A model generated the notes under the pieces. That model was not told the DNA's origin, did not search any database, and saw only the letters and a list, made by a program, of their open reading frames with translations. DNA of 12,025 bases, taken from the NCBI GenBank assembly GCA_900321145.1, contig ONVB01000335.1, forward strand, positions 1 to 12,025, in the 5' to 3' direction. This DNA is from an uncultured Eubacteriales bacterium (lineage in GTDB: Bacteria > Bacillota > Clostridia > Lachnospirales > Lachnospiraceae). Of the stretch, positions 1-6,744 are shown in pieces (the stretch's first letter is position 1; each line of letters starts with the position of its first letter). A program made the position numbers and the translations under genes.

Positions 1-357
1 CCTACCGGTGTTACTACCGTAAGCGGAATAAACGGTCTTATAGATGTTCGTCAGGTTAAGCAGGGTTATACCTATCCTACATACAGAACAGTATCGACAG
101 CATACGGTCACAAGACATCAACACTTTGGATCTGCAACCAGAGATTCTTTAACTCATGGTACTCAGGCAAGTCCGGAGCTGCTCTCACCGAGGCACTTAA
201 GAAGAACGGTGCTTACTTAAAGGACAGAAGCTTCCCGATCAAGCTTAAGAAGGGTGAAAGCGTATACCTTGGCGCATACTTCTCATACACCAACGCTAAA
301 ACCAGAGCCACGAACCACGCTGCATCATGCATAGTAAAGGTTGAGAAGGTTAACTGA
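1..357 (+). CDS. C-terminal fragment of an unrecognised protein (5' end outside window)
   Basis: An open frame runs from the first base of the window through 118 codons to a TGA at 355-357; the start lies off the left edge. I do not recognise the family. The visible part is rich in Tyr, Ser, Thr and Lys, with a short stretch LWICNQRFFNSWYSG near its middle and a Lys-rich end (KLKKGESVYLGAYF, then IVKVEKVN). There is no LPXTG sorting signal or C-terminal membrane segment. The composition would suit the last domain of an exported protein, but that is only an inference. A hairpin with flanking A and T tracts follows 33 bases later, which supports this being a true gene end. The gene converges on the histidine kinase. 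Confidence 0.7.
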   Translation, partial: PTGVTTVSGINGLIDVRQVKQGYTYPTYRTVSTAYGHKTSTLWICNQRFFNSWYSGKSGAALTEALKKNGAYLKDRSFPIKLKKGESVYLGAYFSYTNAKTRATNHAASCIVKVEKVN

Positions 358-390
358 TCACCTGACAAACTATATCAAATAGAATAGTCA

Positions 391-430
391 AAAAAACAGG
401 AGAGAAAACCAGGTTTTTCTCTCCTGTTTT
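391..430. terminator. Bidirectional intrinsic terminator between convergent genes
   Basis: The arms AAAACAGGAGAGAAAAC and GTTTTTCTCTCCTGTTTT pair almost perfectly (one bulged base) around a loop of a few bases. The stem has A-rich and T-rich ends, so it gives a U-tract when read from either side. It lies 33 bases after the plus-strand stop at 357 and 28 bases beyond the minus-strand kinase stop at 459, so it probably ends both transcripts. Confidence 0.85.
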
Positions 431-458
431 CGTCAGAGCCCATGCAAGACGACTTCGT

Positions 459-1784
459 CTACAACCTCACCGTAAATCTCGTTCCAAACTCCGGTCTTGA
501 AAGCACCTCGATAGTACCGTTGTGCGCGTCCACAATCCACTTTGCTATGGAAAGTCCGAGTCCCGATCCGCCTGTGCTGCCGGATCTTGCCTCGTCAGAG
601 CGGTAGAAGCGCTCGAAGATATGACTCACATCCTTGCTCTGCATGCCTATTCCTTCATCCTGGATAACGTAAGCGGGTTTCCCGTTCACCCACTTAACTC
701 CTATATCTATCGTGTCTCCCTTGTGCGAGTACTTCGCGGCATTCTGTATAAATATACGCATGGACTGCTTGATCATCGCCACATCACCGTGCACCATGGC
801 AGGTGCATAGGGCGCTGCCTGTATACTCTCCTGACCACCTTGCTCGTCGGTATCTATAACCTCGATCTCCGACTCGTACGGATCATGCATGGTGCCGAGA
901 CTGTCGCCTATCCTGCATCTGTAGACATGATCTTCGTCTATCATCACGGATTCCTCCCACACCTCCCGCACTATCTCGTTCAGATCAAAATCCACGAAGT
1001 TAAGGGTATTCCTTCCGCTATCACCGCGGGCTAAGAACAGCAACTGCTCCACCAGCTCCTTCATATGCTCGGACTCATTTTTCAGAGCTTCGATTGCTTC
1101 CTCAAGAACCTTTTCGTCCTCCTTGCCCCAGCGGTCAAGCATATTCACATACCCCTGGATCACTGAGATCGGAGTCCTGAGCTCATGTGATGCGTCCGAC
1201 ACAAACCTTGCCTGCTGCTTCTGTGACTCCTGCATACGCCTAAGAAGGTTGTTTAACGCTATCTCTATGCTCCGTAAGTCTGAGTCGCCGGTTCTTACCC
1301 TGACATCCGCCGCATTTGTCTCCACATGGTCTATAGCTTTCGCGAGCTCCTCCATCTTCGCATCAAGAGGTATGCTCGAGAGTTCCTCCGCCTGAAGCGC
1401 CAGGTCATTTAACGGACGAAGCTTTCTTCGAACCCCGCCTGTATGAAAGAGCGCAAATATAAGCATGACTCCTTCAACCCCCAACAGTGCCACGAAAGGC
1501 GGGCCCACAACCTGTCCCACATCATTCAGCGCCACCCGGAACTCCTGCTTCTTCTCCACACTAACCACATAGCATGGCTCACCGTTCTCATCTGTCAGGA
1601 TCTCCCTGTCGATCACAGTGCCGAGCTCCTGCGCCTTTCTTTCCGCCCACATGAAAAATGAACCGGCAACCAAAGCCACAACCACCACATCCAGAAAGAT
1701 CAGCCGAAAAAGCGTCCTGAACCAATACGAAAGATTGATCTTTACTGCTATCGATGTAGTTTTTCTACTCTGTCTTCTATCCAT
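459..1784 (-). CDS. Membrane sensor histidine kinase, ArlS-like
   Basis: A 441-residue sensor kinase that should autophosphorylate on His and pass the phosphate to the adjacent response regulator. Membrane segments lie at about residues 23-45 and 93-114, with an extracytoplasmic loop of about 47 residues between them that is too small for a large ligand domain. A HAMP-like linker follows (about 115-185). The H-box SDASHELRTP places the phosphoacceptor at H200. The N-box is around N348 (FIQNAAKYS), the G1 box is DEGIG at 376-380, the F-box is FERFYRSDEAR, and the G2 box is GGSGLGLS at 405-412, so all catalytic motifs are present. An acidic insertion of roughly 35-40 residues (about 290-330) precedes the N-box and is unusual for the family. 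The start is 4 bases after the regulator's stop, with only a weak AGAGTGAG upstream, which suggests translational coupling. The signal sensed cannot be read from the sequence. Confidence 0.95.
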   Translation of the reverse strand: MDRRQSRKTTSIAVKINLSYWFRTLFRLIFLDVVVVALVAGSFFMWAERKAQELGTVIDREILTDENGEPCYVVSVEKKQEFRVALNDVGQVVGPPFVALLGVEGVMLIFALFHTGGVRRKLRPLNDLALQAEELSSIPLDAKMEELAKAIDHVETNAADVRVRTGDSDLRSIEIALNNLLRRMQESQKQQARFVSDASHELRTPISVIQGYVNMLDRWGKEDEKVLEEAIEALKNESEHMKELVEQLLFLARGDSGRNTLNFVDFDLNEIVREVWEESVMIDEDHVYRCRIGDSLGTMHDPYESEIEVIDTDEQGGQESIQAAPYAPAMVHGDVAMIKQSMRIFIQNAAKYSHKGDTIDIGVKWVNGKPAYVIQDEGIGMQSKDVSHIFERFYRSDEARSGSTGGSGLGLSIAKWIVDAHNGTIEVLSRPEFGTRFTVRL

Positions 1785-1788
1785 ATGC

Positions 1789-2472
1789 TCACTCTTTTAT
1801 CGAGTACCCCACGCCCCTGACCGTGGTTATAAGCTTGATCCCGTACTTGTCATCTATCTTCGTGCGTATGTACCTCACATACACATCTATGATATTCGTC
1901 TCGCCGGCATAATCATAGCCGCAGACCTCGTTCATCAGCTTATCGCGGTCAAGCACGATATTCCTGTTCTTCATCAAAAACTTCAGCAACTCAAACTCTC
2001 TGTTGGTAAGCTCCACCGGCTCACCGTTCACCGTGACCTCATGCCTGTCTGCATCAAGCTTCACACCGCGAACCTCCATGACCTCGCCTGAGGCAACCGC
2101 ACCCGAAGCTGCAGCACTCTTCTTTAATGCCACGCGTATCCGCGCAAGCAGCTCCTCTATGGCAAATGGTTTCGTGATATAATCATCGGCTCCGGCATCC
2201 AGCCCCGAGACCTTATCCATCACCGCATCCCTCGCTGTGAGCATGATGACCGGAGTATTCTTTTCATTTCTCAGACGTCTCAACACCTCAAGCCCGTTAA
2301 GCTTAGGCAGCATAACATCCAGGAGTATCAGGTCATAAGCGCCGGTAAGAGCGAGGTCCAACCCCGCTCTTCCGTCAAATGCTTTTTCTACTTCATATCC
2401 CTCGTGTACCAGCTCGAGCTCCACAAACCTCGCGAGCTTTTCCTCATCCTCGATGATCAGTATTTTACTCAT
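1789..2472 (-). CDS. OmpR/PhoB-family response regulator, ArlR-like
   Basis: A 227-residue two-domain transcription factor. The receiver domain (about 1-118) has the acidic pocket E8-D9-E10, phosphoacceptor D52 in LLDVMLP, T79 and K101 in YITKPF, all in canonical positions. A short Ala/Gly/Ser linker (119-131) leads to a winged-helix DNA-binding domain (about 132-226) with TNREFELL, the recognition-helix region NIIDVYVRYIRTKI and the closing wing VRGVGY. The overall sequence resembles ArlR from staphylococci, but orthology was not tested, so no symbol is given. The ATG has an AGAGGA ribosome binding site 5 bases upstream. It sits 20 bases after the DUF4342 gene and 4 bases before the kinase gene, so the three form one operon. 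Members of this family bind tandem direct repeats with 10-11 bp spacing, and such repeats lie upstream of the operon (3189-3208 and 3219-3245). Confidence 0.96.
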   Translation of the reverse strand: MSKILIIEDEEKLARFVELELVHEGYEVEKAFDGRAGLDLALTGAYDLILLDVMLPKLNGLEVLRRLRNEKNTPVIMLTARDAVMDKVSGLDAGADDYITKPFAIEELLARIRVALKKSAAASGAVASGEVMEVRGVKLDADRHEVTVNGEPVELTNREFELLKFLMKNRNIVLDRDKLMNEVCGYDYAGETNIIDVYVRYIRTKIDDKYGIKLITTVRGVGYSIKE

Positions 2473-2492
2473 TAGTCCTCTTCCTCTTAGTT

Positions 2493-3044
2493 TTACTTGT
2501 CCTCTTTATTCTTCCTGCTCTCGGCAAAGCCGGCCTTTACATCCTCTGCCACATTTCCGGCCTTGTTCAGTGCATCGTTTACATTTACGGACACCGTATC
2601 CGCGCCGTCAAAGCTGTATCTGAAGTCGAAGAACAGCCCGACTATCGCAAGCGGCAGTGTTACCGGGAGCAGCATCAGCGCGAATATCAGCACCAGTGAC
2701 GGAACCGACATCACTTCCTCATCATGCTTCGTGATCGTGAACTTCACCTGCATAAGCTTCTCAAAGGTTCTGCTGCACCAGTCACCGAATCGGCCCATGG
2801 TATCACCGAAATCATTTCCCTTTGATTTCTCCTCGTAGTCAGCCTTGGCCTTCTTGAACTCCTTCGAGGTATCCACGCTTGTCTTGTAGCTTCCGCCCGT
2901 GGGGTTGTCTATCTTGCCGAGTGTCTCTAAGTATACTATCGCGTCGAGCACATCCCAGTCGCAAGCCTCAAGCGCCTTCTTTGCCTCCTCGTAGGTAACT
3001 CCTGTCTTCTCTCTGATCTTCTCAACTTTCTCTAAATTATCCAT
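2493..3044 (-). CDS. DUF4342 (UBA/TS-N-like) single-pass membrane protein
   Basis: A 183-residue protein. Residues 1-45 form a three-helix UBA/TS-N-like module (KIREKTGVTYEEAKKALE, then CDWDVLDAIVYLE), the pattern of DUF4342 proteins of Bacillota. A charged linker follows (about 50-112), then one strongly hydrophobic segment at about 114-139 (VPSLVLIFALMLLPVTLPLA), and a Lys-rich tail. The expected topology is one membrane helix, perhaps a hairpin, with the UBA-like module in the cytoplasm. No enzymatic motif is visible and the function is unknown. It is the first gene of the operon with the response regulator and kinase, so it may be an accessory component of that signalling system; this is inferred from position. 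The ATG at 3044 has an AAAGGA ribosome binding site about 9 bases upstream. Confidence 0.88.
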   Translation of the reverse strand: MDNLEKVEKIREKTGVTYEEAKKALEACDWDVLDAIVYLETLGKIDNPTGGSYKTSVDTSKEFKKAKADYEEKSKGNDFGDTMGRFGDWCSRTFEKLMQVKFTITKHDEEVMSVPSLVLIFALMLLPVTLPLAIVGLFFDFRYSFDGADTVSVNVNDALNKAGNVAEDVKAGFAESRKNKEDK

Positions 3045-3145
3045 AATCTTACATCCTTTCTCTTTCCCTAAGTATTATTTCTTTTATTCATCCAGCGTTA
3101 TCTTGAGGGCTTAGCCCGAAGATTCTTTAAGCTTCCCTCAACCTG

Positions 3146-3181
3146 TGACTGTATGATACAAAACCATTCTTAAAGAAAAAT
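3146..3181 (-). promoter_or_regulatory. Candidate promoter of the DUF4342-regulator-kinase operon
   Basis: On the minus strand TATCAT (3158-3153) matches the -10 consensus at five of six positions, but the -35 position about 17 bases upstream is only a T-rich ATTTTT. A weak -35 is typical of promoters that need an activator. Tandem repeats at 3189-3208 lie just upstream of the -35 position. The predicted start near 3146 would leave a leader of about 100 bases. Other AT-rich -10-like hexamers occur nearby, so the assignment is tentative. Confidence 0.3.
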
Positions 3182-3188
3182 ATAACGA

Positions 3189-3208
3189 AGATTAAAAACA
3201 GATTAAAA
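3189..3208 (-). repeat. Tandem direct repeat TTTTAATCT, 11-bp period
   Basis: On the minus strand TTTTAATCT occurs twice in tandem with start-to-start spacing of 11 bases, about one helical turn. OmpR/PhoB-family regulators bind this kind of tandem site. It lies 45-63 bases upstream of the proposed start of the operon that encodes such a regulator, so it is a candidate autoregulatory operator. The region is AT-rich, so a chance match is possible. Confidence 0.4.
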
Positions 3209-3218
3209 CTCGTTAATT

Positions 3219-3245
3219 TTATCATACTTTATCATCTGTTATCAA
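3219..3245 (+). repeat. Triple direct repeat TTATCA, exact 10-bp period
   Basis: TTATCAT, TTATCAT and TTATCAA begin at 3219, 3229 and 3239, giving an exact 10-base period over three copies. A fourth TTATCAC begins at 3281, 42 bases after the third. All copies face the same side of the helix, as expected for a cooperatively bound regulator. They lie between the operon promoter candidate and the plus-strand promoter at 3271-3299. Confidence 0.45.
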
Positions 3246-3270
3246 GCTCACAAAACCTTCTTTGCCGGCT

Positions 3271-3299
3271 TTAACACTTATTATCACAGAGGTTATAAT
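3271..3299 (+). promoter_or_regulatory. Near-consensus housekeeping promoter pointing at the downstream hairpin
   Basis: TTAACA (3271-3276), a 17-base spacer and a perfect TATAAT (3294-3299) give 11 of 12 matches to the SigA consensus. No plus-strand gene follows. The predicted start near 3306 lies directly before the hairpin at 3309-3356. A transcript would be about 50 bases if it terminated there, or would run antisense into the 3' end of the long transglutaminase-like gene if it read through. Whether it is active is unknown. Confidence 0.45.
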
Positions 3300-3308
3300 G
3301 TGGTAAAT

Positions 3309-3356
3309 AAAAGACCTCCCCTGCCCCGTGAACCGGAGCAACAGGAGGTCTTTTTA
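3309..3356. terminator. Terminator of the calpain-transglutaminase operon, potentially bidirectional
   Basis: AAAAGACCTCC (3309-3319) pairs with GGAGGTCTTTT (3344-3354) over 11 bp. An inner stem GCTCCG/CGGGGC is fully paired, counting one G-U, only in RNA read from the minus strand; the plus-strand version has a C-A mismatch. The structure starts about 10 bases after the TAG stop of the minus-strand gene at 3366. T-rich runs occur on both sides, so it could stop both strands, but the inner stem favours minus-strand use. Confidence 0.85.
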
Positions 3357-3365
3357 TTCCCTTAT

Positions 3366-6300
3366 CTACTGATCCCCATCCTTAGTCTTATCGTAGAATG
3401 CTTTATTTCTGCCCTTGTCAAAGCTTGTTCCCTTCGGAACGAACTGAACCTGGAAAGCTTCGAGCTTCCTTGCGTAGCCGGCCGAACCGGACTTTGCCTT
3501 ATTCTCGGCCCAGCCGAGCCAGCCAAACTTCTCACAGTAGGTGCGGTAGTACATATCATAGAGATTTGCCACCTGTCCGCTTGCCTGAAGCTGGATCATC
3601 TCCACTCTTCTCGCCATACCCTTGGTTCCGGCATAGGTCGACTTATCTGCGGTGGTTGCCCACTGCGTCCAGCCCATCTTCTCCACATAAGCACGGTACT
3701 TCACTGAGCCGCCTATGCCTGAAAGCTGCATCTGTATCGTCTCCATACGGAGGTTGTCAGTGGTACCCGCAAATGTCTTCTCATTCGTCTTTGCAGTAAT
3801 CTTTGCCGTTGTCCACGGCGTCATCCATCCCTTTTTCTGAACATATGCACGGTACTTTAATACAGGTTTCTTTATGATAAAGCTATTGGTTACAGCACCC
3901 TCATAATCACCCATGCCTGTGATGATAACCTCTGCTTTACCCGCATTCACATTATTCTTATACTCTGCTTTATAGTCCGTACCTGCCTTAAGAGTCTCGC
4001 CGTCAAGCTTAACGGTTATCGCAGGCTTCACTGCCGAACCGGTCCATGCCTTGGTACCGAGTCCGCTTACGGAGCACAGTGAGATATCCTTTCTTTCATG
4101 CTTCTTAACCACGGTCTCTTCCAAGGTTATCTCCGCTTTACCTTCCGGATCGGCGAAGAACTTAAGACATTTCTCACAAACCCAGTATTCGATATGTCCG
4201 TCCATATCGTATGTAGCCGGTTCCTCCTCTATATGAAGCAAACTATGCCCCTCTGCCTTGATGATCAGGCTTTCTTCCGTTACTTCCTTCTCACCCTCTG
4301 CATCCTCGAACAGCTTTCCGCATCCTTCGCACTCGTAATATGCTTTCTTTCCGTCCTCCGTGCAAGTTGCCTTAACTTCCTTGCGGAGCACAAGTTCATG
4401 CTCATGTATATCCACTATGGAAAATGTAACGGTCTTCGTTCCGTTATAGTTTCCCTTTCCTGTAGCCGTCACCGTCGCACTTTCCGTGGCTTCCGTATTG
4501 TCATTATATGAAAGAGTATAATCGGTCCCGGCCACGAGAGTCCTGCTTCCCATAGTAAGTACGGCCGCAGGTGTCTTTGCGGTTCCGTCATACTCATAGG
4601 ATGTCTGTGACAGGGTCATCTGTGCATCCGCTAAGCTCGCCTTATCGATAGTAAAGCTCTTTGTAACCTTCGCAGTGTAGTTCCCTGTTCCCTCCACGAT
4701 AACCTTGGCAGTATTTGATCCCGCTGCTATATTGTCCTGGTAGGTTACTGTATAGTCCGTACCCGCAGCCAGATCTTTGCTTCCGTTATTCACGGTGACC
4801 GAAGGCTTCTTCTCCGTTCCGTCATAGGTGTAGCTTTCACTTGTAACATGAACCCACTGCGCGGAGATAGACTGCGGAGTTATACTGTAGGCCAGGCTCA
4901 CAGAGCCTGTATAAGCTCCCTTTCCTGTCACTACTGCCTGATAATCGCCTGCATTTACCGAATCCTCCAGGGTAACCGTATAGTGAACTCCCTCCTCGAG
5001 AACCTCGTCTCCGTCCTTTACAGTCACCTGAGGCTTTATGACAGCCCCCGTATATTCAAATGTATACTTTGCGAGCTTTACAAGTATATCCTCCACACTC
5101 TTTTCCGTCGACTGAGCCTCGGTCACGGTAAACTGTGCACTGCTGCTGCCCGTATAATTTCCGGTCCCCGTTACGGTAACCGTTCCCGTTCCCGCAGATG
5201 TATTACCCGTGTAGGAGGTCGTATAATTAAGACCCTTTATCAGCCTGATACCGTTGCATGTAACCACCGGCTCGGGAGTCACCGCACTCCCGGCACACTC
5301 ATAAGATGATTCCGGCAGAGTGACCGTCGCTCCCGTGATGTCCGTCTTATCGGTGAAGGTCTTTACATATATATAGTAATCCGTCCCTTTATAGCTCACG
5401 TTATAGTACGAATAACTTCCGCTTTCTCCCCACTTCTTAAGTATATCAGATATATGTTTCGACGACATAACAAGGAACGAAAAGCTGTTCCCGAATCTCT
5501 GTGCCTTGGTCCGCATCCTCTTTGCTGCGGTATCCGCATCTGTTCCGTCGAAGTAGTAACCTGCCTGCGCATAATAGGTGTCGGCAAAGCTGTCTCCGAC
5601 ATTTGTCGGAAGCGCATACAGCCAGTTGCTGCCCGAAGAAGTGTAAGCCACATGCCTTTTCACGAAATCGGATGCCGGCATACCGAAATACATATCGTAC
5701 AGTCCCTTTTCCGTAAGGTCATCCCATGTCAGGTCCATATACATATATTTGCTTCCGTCAGCCGATACCATATTCCACGCATGTCCGCCGGAATTGCCTT
5801 TTTCGTCTATCGCGTTTCCTACCACGTAATAGTTCGGTATGCCCATATAGTTCATCATCATGGCAAATGTATCGGAGTAGCCCTCACACACTGCCGACTT
5901 ATGACTGCTGAACACGCCATGCACGCTGTGCGCCCACTTCGCCGTCTCGGCTATCCGACCGCCCTCGACAGTCCTGTAAGCATAGTTTATCTCCTCGATT
6001 ATAGCGTCATGTATTATAGCTATCTTGTCTAAAGTGTCCTCCGCATAGTCAGCCCTCGCCTTATAGGCATTCACCCCTGAAATGATCGCCTCATTTATAG
6101 GTGTCCTTACGGATGCCAAGGCATAGTCGTCATCTGTTATAAGATACAGATAATCGTCACTGAAGACCATCCTGTTGTCTATCCAGTAGTAGGCCGGATG
6201 ATCGTAATCATATGCCTTATAAGCCTGAAGCAGTTCTGTACTGCTTAAGCTCTTGTCTCCGCCCTCGACTATCTTCTGCACAGGATAGTACATCGTATCA

Positions 6301-6710
6301 CTGCTCGTCAATTTGCTTGCCTGCACATCTGTCGTTGACTCCATAAATGCGATAGCAGCCTCATCTATCTGATCATAGAAGGTCTTCTGCGCTTCCTTCG
6401 GCAGTGCAGACCTGCCGTTTGTACTCGCACACTCGGCCCAAAAGCTGTCCCGGCCTGAATAGTACAGCTTGCCCGCAGTTTTTACCTCAGGCTCGATGAT
6501 CTCATCATCACCCGATATATATATAGCCTCTGTTTCCTCAAGATCACCAACCGGCTGAAAGCCATCCGTATCATAAATATAATCGCTTTTAACATCCTCG
6601 CCGGACAACTCATTTCCGACAGCCTGCTCTGCCCTGACAGGCAAAACACCTGCGGGAATTGCGGATACAAGCATCGCCGCCGTCACTATACAGGCCGCTA
6701 ATTTCTTCAT
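3366..6710 (-). CDS. Secreted modular transglutaminase-like protein with Ig-like, CxxC and ChW repeats
   Basis: A 1114-residue exported protein. A signal peptide (1-27, likely cut after PVRA) is followed by a transglutaminase-like domain (about 222-335) with C275 in SAVCEGYS, H310 in GGHAWN and D326 in MDLTWDD. This TWDD subgroup is usually placed with COG5279/CYK3-like proteins. Next come four Ig-like repeats of the MBG/YDG type (about 455-529, 541-611, 617-689 and 694-767), each with a YxY(T/D)G-like start, a GxDYTxxY-like core and a GxGxYxG end. A pair of CxxC modules (770-870) and a fifth Ig-like repeat (876-947) follow. Three ChW repeats (about 951-998, 1003-1045 and 1050-1090) close the protein. 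There is no LPXTG motif, so surface attachment would rely on the repeats. The substrate is unknown; the domain could be a protease, a crosslinking enzyme or a cell-wall hydrolase. The gene starts 34 bases after its upstream neighbour with GGGAGG 8 bases before the ATG, and is last in the operon. Confidence 0.95.
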   Translation of the reverse strand: MKKLAACIVTAAMLVSAIPAGVLPVRAEQAVGNELSGEDVKSDYIYDTDGFQPVGDLEETEAIYISGDDEIIEPEVKTAGKLYYSGRDSFWAECASTNGRSALPKEAQKTFYDQIDEAAIAFMESTTDVQASKLTSSDTMYYPVQKIVEGGDKSLSSTELLQAYKAYDYDHPAYYWIDNRMVFSDDYLYLITDDDYALASVRTPINEAIISGVNAYKARADYAEDTLDKIAIIHDAIIEEINYAYRTVEGGRIAETAKWAHSVHGVFSSHKSAVCEGYSDTFAMMMNYMGIPNYYVVGNAIDEKGNSGGHAWNMVSADGSKYMYMDLTWDDLTEKGLYDMYFGMPASDFVKRHVAYTSSGSNWLYALPTNVGDSFADTYYAQAGYYFDGTDADTAAKRMRTKAQRFGNSFSFLVMSSKHISDILKKWGESGSYSYYNVSYKGTDYYIYVKTFTDKTDITGATVTLPESSYECAGSAVTPEPVVTCNGIRLIKGLNYTTSYTGNTSAGTGTVTVTGTGNYTGSSSAQFTVTEAQSTEKSVEDILVKLAKYTFEYTGAVIKPQVTVKDGDEVLEEGVHYTVTLEDSVNAGDYQAVVTGKGAYTGSVSLAYSITPQSISAQWVHVTSESYTYDGTEKKPSVTVNNGSKDLAAGTDYTVTYQDNIAAGSNTAKVIVEGTGNYTAKVTKSFTIDKASLADAQMTLSQTSYEYDGTAKTPAAVLTMGSRTLVAGTDYTLSYNDNTEATESATVTATGKGNYNGTKTVTFSIVDIHEHELVLRKEVKATCTEDGKKAYYECEGCGKLFEDAEGEKEVTEESLIIKAEGHSLLHIEEEPATYDMDGHIEYWVCEKCLKFFADPEGKAEITLEETVVKKHERKDISLCSVSGLGTKAWTGSAVKPAITVKLDGETLKAGTDYKAEYKNNVNAGKAEVIITGMGDYEGAVTNSFIIKKPVLKYRAYVQKKGWMTPWTTAKITAKTNEKTFAGTTDNLRMETIQMQLSGIGGSVKYRAYVEKMGWTQWATTADKSTYAGTKGMARRVEMIQLQASGQVANLYDMYYRTYCEKFGWLGWAENKAKSGSAGYARKLEAFQVQFVPKGTSFDKGRNKAFYDKTKDGDQ

Positions 6711-6744
6711 TACCTTATCCTCCCATTAAGATACTTTTCTTCTT

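Noticed and set aside
522..1034. Plus-strand open frame of 170 codons
   Set aside because: It is antisense to the ATP-binding domain of the histidine kinase, which has all its motifs; the product has no recognisable pattern.
1618..2091. Plus-strand open frame of 157 codons crossing the kinase-regulator junction
   Set aside because: It is antisense to two well-supported genes and has no recognisable motif.
3107..3117. Short palindrome GGGCTTAGCCC in the leader of the DUF4342 gene
   Set aside because: The stem has only four pairs with a three-base loop and no T-tract, so it is neither a terminator nor a recognisable riboswitch element.
3362..3559. Minus-strand 65-codon open frame near the end of the long surface protein
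   Set aside because: It lies out of frame within the ChW repeats of the long gene and has an Arg/Ser-rich product typical of a shifted frame.
4404..5350. Repetitive protein pattern across the Ig-like repeats, checked as a possible CRISPR or tandem DNA repeat
   Set aside because: The similarity is at protein level only, with divergent DNA and no regular spacer structure.
5454..6032. Plus-strand open frame of 192 codons
   Set aside because: It lies entirely antisense to the transglutaminase-like domain, its product is rich in His, Arg and Cys with no domain, and no ribosome binding site was seen. The minus-strand frame carries the catalytic motifs.
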